DNA of 46,349 nt from Rickettsia typhi (lineage in GTDB: Bacteria > Pseudomonadota > Alphaproteobacteria > Rickettsiales > Deianiraeaceae). How positions within the stretch are numbered: the stretch's first letter is position 1; every line of letters starts with the position of its first letter. Made by a program: the position numbers and the translations under genes. A model generated the notes under the pieces. It saw only the letters and a list, made by a program, of their open reading frames with translations. It had not been told where the DNA came from and ran no database searches. The DNA lies in the NCBI GenBank assembly GCA_945876965.1, contig CAMCQG010000007.1, positions 1-46,349 of the forward strand, in the 5' to 3' direction. Shown piece after piece: positions 1-7,536 of this stretch.

Positions 1-663
1 TTTTTCTTGAATAATATCGGCAACACCATTTGGAAAATTTCCAATATGCGATCTTCCAATCATTGTTATAATTGCAATATCGGGATTAACAAGTTTTGCC
101 AATGGTTCAATTTCTCCCATATGATTTGTTCCAATTTCAACAACAGCAATATTGCAATTTGGATTTAGATTCAATATGGTTAATGGTACCCCAAAATTAT
201 TATTATAACTTTTATAGGTTGAGTCCACTGAAAAAAAATTTCTCAACGAAGATGCAATCATTGTTTTAACGGTTGTTTTACCTGAGCTTCCGGTAATGGC
301 AATAAATTTTGTTTTATCCATTAAATTACGCTTATATTTTGCAAGAGTAAAAAGAGTTTCTGTTGTGCTCTTAACATGGATTACGGCCACATTTAAATCA
401 TTTATTTTTTGCTGAATAGACAAAGAAAAATCCTCAACAATTATGCAGGTTGCCCCTTGCCTAATAGCATTTTCTATAAAATCGTGTCCATTATTTTTGT
501 CGCCAACATAACAAATAAATAATGAATTTTCTACAGCCATCCTGCTATCTATACAAACAAATTCAATAGATAAATCTTCAATTGTATCTAGATTAGTATA
601 TAAAATATTAGGTATTGCATCAAGCAAAGATTGTTTATTGAATAATTTTGTAAAAATGCCCAT
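1..663 (-). CDS. murF: UDP-N-acetylmuramoyl-tripeptide--D-alanyl-D-alanine ligase, N-terminal part (cut by window start)
   Basis: MurF adds D-Ala-D-Ala to UDP-MurNAc-tripeptide, the last cytoplasmic step in building the peptidoglycan precursor. The frame is open from an ATG at 663 to base 1 (221 codons), so the central and C-terminal parts lie outside the window. Visible motifs are the Mur-ligase ATP loop ITGSSGKTT (about residues 124-132), the MurF-type block NNFGVPLTIL, and EIGTNHMGEIEPLAKL, which separates MurF from MurC/D/E. The last visible residues, around HIGNFPNG, also fit. It is the last visible gene of a leftward run starting near 4.3 kb, about 100 bases downstream of an outer-membrane protein gene. 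MurE is the only close alternative, and the NNxxGVPLT/EIG pattern argues for MurF. Confidence 0.88.
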   Translation of the reverse strand, partial: MGIFTKLFNKQSLLDAIPNILYTNLDTIEDLSIEFVCIDSRMAVENSLFICYVGDKNNGHDFIENAIRQGATCIIVEDFSLSIQQKINDLNVAVIHVKSTTETLFTLAKYKRNLMDKTKFIAITGSSGKTTVKTMIASSLRNFFSVDSTYKSYNNNFGVPLTILNLNPNCNIAVVEIGTNHMGEIEPLAKLVNPDIAIITMIGRSHIGNFPNGVADIIQEK

Positions 664-763
664 ATAATAAAAACAGAGTATATAATAAAACGAATATCTA
701 TTGAAATAACTAGCAAAAAACTATCTTAGTTAAAAAATATAAAATATAATATGCAACATGTTT

Positions 764-1420
764 TTAAAACGGATAAAAAGAAACCGTTAGGTTATAAAAT
801 AACATTACATTACCACATGGCCCGCCAAATGATGACCCATTTATTGGACTTAATGCATTAATTTCAAACCTTGCCGACACATGCTTCATAAAACCAATTT
901 GCACCCCCCCACCATAAAGCAAATTTAATGTATTGTTTAGATTATCACTCATATTTATTCCATTAAGCACATATTCACTTTTGGCGCCTATAATATAACC
1001 AGCACCCGCTGTTAATAATAATTCAGCAGAAAATATTGGACCAAAATCAAAAGATAATGGATATAATATGCCTTTTAATGTCAATAAATCTCCACTAAAA
1101 TGACGAATAGCACCATCGCCACCAGTTATATCTTTGAATGGCCTTGTATATCCTAATTCTGCCGCAAAAAAACCGTTAACTCTCATACCAGCATGAACTG
1201 TCAAATTTCTGAATTGACTGATTCCTGTCATAAAGCTACCCTGAAAATCTTCAGATTTTCCTACCGCAACACTACTAAAAGCTATACCAACACCAACATA
1301 TGGTTTTGGTGATTGCCAAAATTTAGAACCAAATGTAAGCTTTGGCTCAAACAATACACCTGCTTTTGCAAAATTGCTATAACAAAAAATGCCTATTATA
1401 CATATTAATAATCGTAGCAT
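764..1420 (-). CDS. Predicted outer-membrane beta-barrel protein
   Basis: The 218-residue product starts with a signal peptide (MLRLLICIIGIFCYSNFAKA, cleavage after AKA). It is followed by alternating hydrophobic/polar strands rich in Gly and aromatics, and it ends in YPF, with the terminal Phe typical of proteins inserted by the Bam complex. Its length and glycine-rich strand pattern (for example AGAGYIIGAKSEY and LLYGGGVQIGF) fit an eight-stranded OmpW/Omp25-like porin-fold protein. No specific ligand can be read from the sequence. It lies 59 bases downstream of zapE on the same strand and 100 bases upstream of murF. The ATG at 1420 is the only start that preserves the whole signal peptide. 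The class is well supported; the exact family is not identified. Confidence 0.65.
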   Translation of the reverse strand: MLRLLICIIGIFCYSNFAKAGVLFEPKLTFGSKFWQSPKPYVGVGIAFSSVAVGKSEDFQGSFMTGISQFRNLTVHAGMRVNGFFAAELGYTRPFKDITGGDGAIRHFSGDLLTLKGILYPLSFDFGPIFSAELLLTAGAGYIIGAKSEYVLNGINMSDNLNNTLNLLYGGGVQIGFMKHVSARFEINALSPINGSSFGGPCGNVMLFYNLTVSFYPF

Positions 1421-1479
1421 TATTGTGTGTTAATTATATATAAATATAATAATAGTTTATGTTAAAATTAAAAATCAAG

Positions 1480-2466
1480 TTATATAATTTCTTGTAAACG
1501 AGATATTGTTCTAGCAACTTCTGGCAATGGTTTTATAAATTTATTTAATAAATTAAAATCAAATGTAAAACCAATAATTAATTTATTTTTATTTAGATAT
1601 GCAATATCTATAAACAAAATTAATCTTCTTGCAATATCTAAATTTTCATAACTTATTTCATATGCTCCACCAATAAAAATTGTATCAAATGTTTGACAGA
1701 TTATAAAATATTCATCGCTACCTATTGCAGTATTACATAAATAATCAAAATCTATATATAATTTTTTATCACAGGTTGTTTTAAGGTGGATATTGCGACC
1801 ATTTACAATAATATTTTTTAATATAACACGATTTTTTATATTTTTTAAAAATATACTATATATTGCAGATATTGATTCGTCTACATTTGAATATATTTTA
1901 TTTTTAGTATCATTTTTTCTATAATCCTTTCCTATATCTAATTTTATTATTAAAGCATTTTTATTGATAAAATTGACAAACGGAACAAAAGATTGTCTTT
2001 GTAGGCCATTTTTATATAAATCATTTGGTGCTTTATTTGATGTAAACACAAATATTGTTTTTGTGTTTTGCAAAACATAATCACGAATTAAAATTGCCGC
2101 AACAATATCTAAAATTTCAAATTCATCAATGATTATTATTTTAGATTGTGATAATTTTTCATTTTTATTTTGTAAAATACTAAGCAATTCGGTGCAATGA
2201 ATAAACATTGTTATTTTTGGTAGATATTCTAAAATTAAATTACATATCATTGTTTTGCCCTGCCCTACTCCGCCATAAATATAAAAACATGTGTGTTGCG
2301 GTTTTTTTTTAAATAAATTTATTATTTTTTGCAACCATTGTATACCTATAATATTGTGGTTAATTAATAAATTTAGATGCTTAGATACAACATTAATAGC
2401 TGATTCCTGTTCTTTAATATGAGATATTTGTTTCGTTTTTAGTAGATTATTATAAATTTGCAGCAT
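1480..2466 (-). CDS. zapE: AFG1/ZapE-family ATPase
   Basis: ZapE is a P-loop ATPase linked to Z-ring function in bacteria; its mitochondrial relative AFG1/LACE1 acts in protein quality control. The 328-residue product has a Walker A GGVGQGKT at about residues 65-72 and a Walker B IIIIDEFEI near 110-118. It also has the AFG1 signature TSNKAPNDLYKNGLQRQSF, followed by VPFVNFI. It is slightly shorter than usual family members (about 340-400). The start ATG at 2466 lies inside the last codons of tpiA (17-base overlap), so the two genes are probably translationally coupled. Lysine, asparagine and isoleucine are abundant, as elsewhere in this AT-rich genome. Confidence 0.88.
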   Translation of the reverse strand: MLQIYNNLLKTKQISHIKEQESAINVVSKHLNLLINHNIIGIQWLQKIINLFKKKPQHTCFYIYGGVGQGKTMICNLILEYLPKITMFIHCTELLSILQNKNEKLSQSKIIIIDEFEILDIVAAILIRDYVLQNTKTIFVFTSNKAPNDLYKNGLQRQSFVPFVNFINKNALIIKLDIGKDYRKNDTKNKIYSNVDESISAIYSIFLKNIKNRVILKNIIVNGRNIHLKTTCDKKLYIDFDYLCNTAIGSDEYFIICQTFDTIFIGGAYEISYENLDIARRLILFIDIAYLNKNKLIIGFTFDFNLLNKFIKPLPEVARTISRLQEII

Positions 2467-3196
2467 AATCTACATATTTAAGCAATTCTTTTAAACTATC
2501 AGATTTCATACATGCTTTACCAACTATAAAACCATCTATTTGTGCATTTGTAATAAAATATTGGGCATTTTCTGGTGTTACAGAGCCGCCATATATAATT
2601 TTTGTATCAATAAAACCTAAGCTGTGCAAAACAGCATATATTATTTGCTTTTTTTGTAAAATTTGTTCTGCCGTTGGCGTAATTCCTGTGCCAATTGCCC
2701 ACACCGGTTCATACGCTATCACAATAGATTTGCTATGTTTTTTATCTATCTCACCAATACCCGACATAAGTTGTTCAATAATAACCTCATCAGATCTTTC
2801 GCTAATAATTTCTTCCCCAATACACAATATTATATTTAAATTATTATTTAACGCAGATTTAACTGTATCGGATGCAATTCCATCATTAAAACTATTATTC
2901 ATTCTACATTCACTATGACCCAAAATAACAAAATCACAGCCAACATCTTTTAATATTCTGCAATTAATATCACCTGTTTTTGCACCATCATTCCATAAAA
3001 CAGCGGTTTGTCCGGCAACAACAATAGATTCAAATACAATTTTTTGTTTAATAAAATTTAAGTAAGGAAAAGGCGGTGCTATAATCAATTGTGTATTTGA
3101 AAAATCGTATCCTTTTTGTAAATCTTTTAAATAATCAGCAAATATATCAAGCGATCCGTTCATTTTCCAGTTTGCAACCAATATTTTGCTAGACAT
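2450..3196 (-). CDS. tpiA: Triosephosphate isomerase
   Basis: TpiA interconverts dihydroxyacetone phosphate and glyceraldehyde 3-phosphate. The 248-residue protein has the expected active-site set: NWKMN with Lys11, GHSECR with His94, AYEPVWAIGTG with catalytic Glu163, and the phosphate-binding YGGSVTPENA near 202-211. A longer reading exists upstream (to 3253), but the conserved N-terminus SKILVANWKMN begins at the ATG at 3196, one base after the stop codon of the upstream outer-membrane protein gene. The downstream end overlaps zapE by 17 bases. The unbroken spacing suggests one transcript carrying the outer-membrane protein, tpiA, zapE and perhaps the second barrel gene and murF. It also provides a supply of glyceraldehyde 3-phosphate for the nearby dxs product. 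Confidence 0.95.
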   Translation of the reverse strand: MSSKILVANWKMNGSLDIFADYLKDLQKGYDFSNTQLIIAPPFPYLNFIKQKIVFESIVVAGQTAVLWNDGAKTGDINCRILKDVGCDFVILGHSECRMNNSFNDGIASDTVKSALNNNLNIILCIGEEIISERSDEVIIEQLMSGIGEIDKKHSKSIVIAYEPVWAIGTGITPTAEQILQKKQIIYAVLHSLGFIDTKIIYGGSVTPENAQYFITNAQIDGFIVGKACMKSDSLKELLKYVDYAANL

Positions 3197-3197
3197 A

Positions 3198-4331
3198 TTA
3201 AAAATATAACATAACACCAAATAAAAAACTATGGCTTCCAAGTGTATAATCATAAGTTAAGCGACTTGGAGTATTGGCACCATTATATGCTGAATAACTT
3301 TCTGTAGAAGCCATATAAATTGTATAAAGATATTCAAGTCTTAAATGAATATGCTGATTAAGAGCAAACTCTAAACCTCCACCAACAGGAAAATTAACAG
3401 ATGTTTTGTTTCCGCTCACAGAATAGGGATAGTATGTTCCTGAGCCAGAATAGGTTGCCTGTTTATCGTTTCCATAGTTAACGGTATAAACCCCTAAACC
3501 AGCTGTTACATATGGTAAAAATCTTTCAAATAACAAAACACCTACCCTAGTATGAACACTCGGCCAATTAAAAATATTATTTGCAAAATTATGATAATTA
3601 TAGGCAGATGTTGCAAATTTTGTTGTATATCCGTTGAAATAATTTGAATCTAGAATAGAATAACCCATTCTGGCCTCAATACCCACCAAAATTCTTTGAT
3701 TTAAAAATAATGTATTATAACCAATAACACCAGTTGGTCCATGTTCAACTATTGACTGATTCTCTTTTTGCACAAATTTACCTGTTGATGCTGCACCAGA
3801 AAAAACTTCCGATGTAGCTGTATTACTTGCATTTAAAAATGTTGAATGATACATTAATCCCAAATAAAATCCTTCAAAACTATCCGCTATCGATGCCTCT
3901 TTTATTATTTGCGGTCTTGTAACTTCCTGATTTACAAGGCCTTCTGTCATAACTTGTTTTGGATCAGTTCCCTGTGCAGAAATAGATTTTTGTAACGGAA
4001 CATAATAATGTCTGATAATAGTTTGATCTGTTGGCTTTTCTTGTTCTAATGCATTATTATTAGAAGATGGATACGGAGCAACATATCTAATTGTTTCTGG
4101 CTTTTGTTTGATAATGTTAATTTTTGTTTTTGGTTTTGATTTTTGAACAGCATTATGAAACCTGCCAACGCTATCAACGCACACAATTCTTACGCTATGC
4201 TTACGCTTAAAAACTTTTGGATTAGTACCAGCAGGACAAAGCACATCCGTCTCAGAACTTTTGTTAGCAAAAGATGATTCGGTGCTAAATAGTGCGATAA
4301 AAATAACAACAAATAATCTTAAAAAAAACAT
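3198..4331 (-). CDS. Outer-membrane beta-barrel protein with long N-terminal linker
   Basis: This product of about 377 residues starts with a signal peptide (MFFLRLFVVIFIALFSTESSFA). A polar, Lys/Pro-rich linker of roughly 120 residues follows, including a short cysteine-containing part (VLCPAGTNPK ... RIVCVDSVG). A C-terminal barrel starts near FEGFYLGLMYHSTF and ends in FGVMLYF with a terminal Phe. The barrel resembles the alphaproteobacterial porin-family/OmpA-like immunogenic proteins. The linker could lie in the periplasm; its function is unknown. I placed the start at the ATG at 4331; a TTG at 4355 would add eight residues in front of the hydrophobic core and is less likely. It is the first gene of the leftward cluster and is divergent from dxs. 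Confidence 0.68.
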   Translation of the reverse strand: MFFLRLFVVIFIALFSTESSFANKSSETDVLCPAGTNPKVFKRKHSVRIVCVDSVGRFHNAVQKSKPKTKINIIKQKPETIRYVAPYPSSNNNALEQEKPTDQTIIRHYYVPLQKSISAQGTDPKQVMTEGLVNQEVTRPQIIKEASIADSFEGFYLGLMYHSTFLNASNTATSEVFSGAASTGKFVQKENQSIVEHGPTGVIGYNTLFLNQRILVGIEARMGYSILDSNYFNGYTTKFATSAYNYHNFANNIFNWPSVHTRVGVLLFERFLPYVTAGLGVYTVNYGNDKQATYSGSGTYYPYSVSGNKTSVNFPVGGGLEFALNQHIHLRLEYLYTIYMASTESYSAYNGANTPSRLTYDYTLGSHSFLFGVMLYF

Positions 4332-4409
4332 AAAAATAAGCTTATAAAAGAGCAATAATATAGAAAATATATCTTATAAAATTAATAAGCAATAAATATA
4401 TTAAAAAAC

Positions 4410-4438
4410 TTGACTAAAATAGTTATATAAAAAATAAT
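4410..4438 (+). promoter_or_regulatory. Sigma70-like promoter for dxs
   Basis: TTGACT (4410-4415) and AATAAT (4433-4438) are separated by 17 bases, in the divergent gap between the outer-membrane protein gene and dxs. The predicted transcript would begin about 15-20 bases before the TTG start of dxs. Background AT richness makes -10 matches cheap, so the TTGACT box and exact spacing are the real support. Confidence 0.45.
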
Positions 4439-4463
4439 AGAATATTAATTTATATTTTTTACA

Positions 4464-6143
4464 TTGTTAAGCGATATCGAATATCCAGAGGATTTAAAAA
4501 AAATACAAACTAGCGAATTGCCATTATTATGCCAAGAAATAAGAAATTTTTTGATAGAAATAATAACAAAAATTGGGGGGCATTTAGGTGCAGCATTGGG
4601 TGTTGTAGAGCTAACAACCGCATTACATTATGTTTTTGATGCCCCAAAAGATACAATAATTTGGGATATTGGTCATCAAGCACATGTTCATAAAATTTTG
4701 ACAGGACGAAAAAACCTTCTACATACAACAAAAAAAAATAATGGATTGTCGGGTTTTTGCTCAATTTTTGAAAGCCCATATGATTCTTTTGGTGCAGGAC
4801 ACAGTTCAACCTCTGTTTCGGCAGCATTAGGTTTTTTAGTTGCAAATAATTTATCTAAAAAAGATAACTGGGTTGTGTCAATTATAGGCGACGGATCAAT
4901 GGGGGCAGGAATGGTTTTTGAAGCATTAAATAATATTCCAAAAAATGGTAAAATGCTAATAATTCTTAATGATAACGATATGTCGATTTGTCAAAGTGTT
5001 GGTAATATTTCGGATCATTTTAAAGGGATTACAAATGATAATATTTTTACAAATTTTGGTATAAAATATATTGGAGTAGAAGATGGTCATAATGTTGAAA
5101 ATTTAATTGATATTTTACAAAATATAAAGCAAAACAGTAACGAACCAACTGTTTTGCACATTAAAACAAAAAAAGGATACGGATATAATACACAAAAAGA
5201 CTGTGCTCATAGCGTTTCTGTTGACAAAAAAAACGGCATTTCTTATACGCAAGTTGCTTCACAAGCTTTGGATAATATTTTTAGCAAAAACAATTTAGCA
5301 TGTGCAATAACACCCGCTATGATTGCTGGCAGCGGTCTTGTGCGGTTGAGAGAAAAATTTGTAGATAGAGTTTTTGATGTTGGCATTGCAGAGCAGCATG
5401 CTGTTACTTTTTCGGCAGGATTATCTCGTGCTGGAATGATACCATTTTGTGCAATTTATTCAACATTTTTGCAACGCGGATACGATCAGGTTATTCATGA
5501 TGTTGCAATTCAAAAGTTACCAGTACGCTTTTTAATTGATAGAGCTGGCTTTGTCGGCGGAGATGGTGCTACTCACCATGGATCATTTGATGTTTCAATG
5601 CTTTTGGCTATTCCAAATTTTGTTGTTATGGCTCCAAGTTCGGGGCAAGAATTGGTGCAAATGATAAATACATGTTTAGCGATAAACGACAAACCATCTG
5701 CGGTCAGATATCCTCGCGATAATATAGATGATAATTTTATTATAAACGATGAAATTATTGAAATTGGCAAAGGTAAAATTGTTTGTGAAGGAGAAAAAAC
5801 TGCAATTTTAAGCCTTGGAACTTGCCTAAAAGACGCAATAAATGCTGCTAAAAAATTTGATAATATAACAATTTTTGATTTACGATTTGCCAAACCAATT
5901 GATAGAGATGCAATTATAAAAATTGCAAAATCTCATGATAAAATAATAAGCATAGAAGACGGAGGGTTTGGTGGAATTGGATCGGTTATTGCCCAAATTT
6001 TACACCAAATAAACTACAAAGGAACATTTAAATCATTACATTGTAGTGATGAATTTTTTACCGAACATGCTGATGTAAATTATCAAAAATCAATAAACAA
6101 AATTGACGAACAAGCTATAATAGATTGTTTAGCAATAATTTAA
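4464..6143 (+). CDS. dxs: 1-deoxy-D-xylulose-5-phosphate synthase (compact form)
   Basis: Dxs condenses pyruvate and glyceraldehyde 3-phosphate, using thiamine diphosphate, in the first step of the MEP isoprenoid pathway. The 559 residues carry IGGHLGAALGVVELT (His40), WDIGHQAHVHKILTGR (His71), the ThDP/Mg motif GDGSMGAGMVFEALNN near 142-157 with the later LNDNDMSI, the GIAEQHAVTFSAGLS motif with Glu310, DRAGFVGGDGATHHGSFD, and the C-terminal transketolase domain. Usual family length is about 620-640. Most of the missing residues fall between the ThDP domain and Glu310 (position 370 in E. coli), where the linker is shortened. The start is TTG: the upstream frame closes at 4446 without an ATG, and the protein begins exactly at the conserved LSDIEYPEDLKK block. 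Its last 15 bases overlap the end of rlmE on the other strand. Confidence 0.93.
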   Translation: MLSDIEYPEDLKKIQTSELPLLCQEIRNFLIEIITKIGGHLGAALGVVELTTALHYVFDAPKDTIIWDIGHQAHVHKILTGRKNLLHTTKKNNGLSGFCSIFESPYDSFGAGHSSTSVSAALGFLVANNLSKKDNWVVSIIGDGSMGAGMVFEALNNIPKNGKMLIILNDNDMSICQSVGNISDHFKGITNDNIFTNFGIKYIGVEDGHNVENLIDILQNIKQNSNEPTVLHIKTKKGYGYNTQKDCAHSVSVDKKNGISYTQVASQALDNIFSKNNLACAITPAMIAGSGLVRLREKFVDRVFDVGIAEQHAVTFSAGLSRAGMIPFCAIYSTFLQRGYDQVIHDVAIQKLPVRFLIDRAGFVGGDGATHHGSFDVSMLLAIPNFVVMAPSSGQELVQMINTCLAINDKPSAVRYPRDNIDDNFIINDEIIEIGKGKIVCEGEKTAILSLGTCLKDAINAAKKFDNITIFDLRFAKPIDRDAIIKIAKSHDKIISIEDGGFGGIGSVIAQILHQINYKGTFKSLHCSDEFFTEHADVNYQKSINKIDEQAIIDCLAII

Positions 6144-6893
6144 GGCAACCAAATAAATCTCAGATGATTTTGCACGAGATGCAAGTGGTTTGTAAAGTGT
6201 TACTTTTTTAAATTTTGTTTTAAGCTCAATAATCAAAGATTTTGTTTCGCCACCATCAAATATTTTTGTTGCAAAGTTGCCTCCTTTTTTTAGATTTTTA
6301 TAACTAAATTGCACAACATTTCTAATCATTTCCATAGCTTTCAAATGATCAACCTCTTTTATTCCAGTTGTATTTGGTGCCATATCGCTAACAATACAAT
6401 CTACTTTTTCTTCATTCAACTTAACCAAAACCTGATCTTGAATCGAATTAGATAAAAAATCCCCCTCTAAAACAAAAACAGTTTTGTTAAAATATTCAAC
6501 AAATTCACCAACTGCATCCAAATCAAGAGGCAACAAGTCTATTCCAACAAGTCTGGCATCTTTTGATTTTATGGCAGACCAAATAACTTGCAACCAACTA
6601 CCAGGTGCACATCCAATGTCTACTATTGAGTCTCCATTTTTAAATAATTTATATTTTTCATTCATTTCTATAAGTTTATATGCAGCCCTCGATACAAAGC
6701 CATCTTGTTTTGAAGCTTGCACAAATGGATCGTTTAAATGTCTTGTAATCCATTGATCCGACACCGCTTTTTTTTGTTCTTTGGTGCGAGTTACCGTGTG
6801 TTTGCTTGATTTTATATCATGTAATTTTTGCATTATGGTTTTGTTATTTTTTTTGATATCTGATTTTTTTATGATTGTATGTTTTGTTGTCAT
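6129..6893 (-). CDS. rlmE: 23S rRNA (uridine-2'-O)-methyltransferase RlmE/FtsJ
   Basis: RlmE methylates the 2'-hydroxyl of a conserved uridine in the 23S rRNA A-loop. The 254-residue protein shows the full catalytic tetrad of the family: Lys73 in SRAAYKL, Asp170 in SDMAPNTTG, Lys210 in FATKIF and Glu245 in SSEIYLV. The SAM-binding loop is VDIGCAPGSWLQV at about 91-103. A lysine-rich N-terminal extension of roughly 45 residues precedes the core SDQWITRHLNDPFVQ. Met21 is a possible alternative start, and the extension could help bind rRNA. The gene converges on dxs with a 15-base overlap and is divergent from the small gene at 6968. Confidence 0.93.
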   Translation of the reverse strand: MTTKHTIIKKSDIKKNNKTIMQKLHDIKSSKHTVTRTKEQKKAVSDQWITRHLNDPFVQASKQDGFVSRAAYKLIEMNEKYKLFKNGDSIVDIGCAPGSWLQVIWSAIKSKDARLVGIDLLPLDLDAVGEFVEYFNKTVFVLEGDFLSNSIQDQVLVKLNEEKVDCIVSDMAPNTTGIKEVDHLKAMEMIRNVVQFSYKNLKKGGNFATKIFDGGETKSLIIELKTKFKKVTLYKPLASRAKSSEIYLVALNYC

Positions 6894-6912
6894 ATTAATT
6901 ATAATATATATA

Positions 6913-6940
6913 TTGCATTGTATATTTTTGTGTATATAAT
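6913..6940 (+). promoter_or_regulatory. Sigma70-like promoter for the small gene at 6968
   Basis: TTGCAT (6913-6918) and a perfect TATAAT (6935-6940) are separated by 16 bases, 28 bases before the ATG at 6968. It lies in the divergent gap with rlmE. Confidence 0.5.
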
Positions 6941-6967
6941 AATCAATATAATTATTTTTTTAATAAT

Positions 6968-7444
6968 ATGGCAACAACACATCAAGATAAATATAAAGAT
7001 ACAAAGCTTACAGAACAACAACAATCAATATCATTAAAAAAATTATCATCCTTAATGTATCAAATGCACTTAATACTCCATCCTGACAACACAATATGGA
7101 CAATGGGTACATATACACAACATGTAGAGAAGCAATATAAAAATTTATCAAATGATCAAATATCGCAATATTATGAAAAACTAAAAGAAAAATTTATGCC
7201 GAAAAATCTTTACGATTTAGTATCTTTAATGTATCACACAAGCTTAATGTATTATCCTAAGATATCAAAAGAAGACACTGAATATAAAATTAATTTTCAA
7301 GAGAATATATATGGGGTGTATAAAAATTTAAACAATGAAAAAATACTGGAAAACTCGAAAATAGTACTACAAGAATTTGTATCGCTTGTTGAGAAAAACG
7401 ATCAAAAAACAAAAGGAGAAACTGAGATAAAAAGTAGGCAGTGA
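6968..7444 (+). CDS. Small hydrophilic protein with internal duplication, function unknown
   Basis: I do not recognise this 158-residue protein. It has no signal peptide or membrane segment. Two similar halves are visible. The first half has LKKLSSLMYQMHLILHP, then YKNLSNDQISQYYEKLKEKF. The second has LYDLVSLMYHTSLMYYP, then YKNLNNEKILENSKIVLQEF. The unit is therefore about 55 residues: an LMY-x-x-x-L helix, a proline, a variable loop, then YKNL and a second helix, which suggests a duplicated helical hairpin. It has its own promoter-like sequence and is separated by 92 bases from the giant exported protein that follows, so it need not share its transcript. The ends are polar and charged. It could be a cytosolic scaffold or a secreted effector, but nothing in the sequence decides this. 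Confidence 0.6.
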   Translation: MATTHQDKYKDTKLTEQQQSISLKKLSSLMYQMHLILHPDNTIWTMGTYTQHVEKQYKNLSNDQISQYYEKLKEKFMPKNLYDLVSLMYHTSLMYYPKISKEDTEYKINFQENIYGVYKNLNNEKILENSKIVLQEFVSLVEKNDQKTKGETEIKSRQ

Positions 7445-7481
7445 TGGGCAATGTAATATAAATAATTATCATTTAATTTTC

Positions 7482-7510
7482 TTGCAAAATATTTTTAGTA
7501 TTTCTATAAA
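7482..7510 (+). promoter_or_regulatory. Sigma70-like promoter for the giant cysteine-rich protein
   Basis: TTGCAA (7482-7487), a 17-base spacer and TATAAA (7505-7510) lie 26 bases ahead of the GTG start at 7537. The same TTGCA-type -35 box is seen before the gene at 6968. Confidence 0.5.
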
Positions 7511-7536
7511 AGAATATTGTATTAATTATTATTAAT

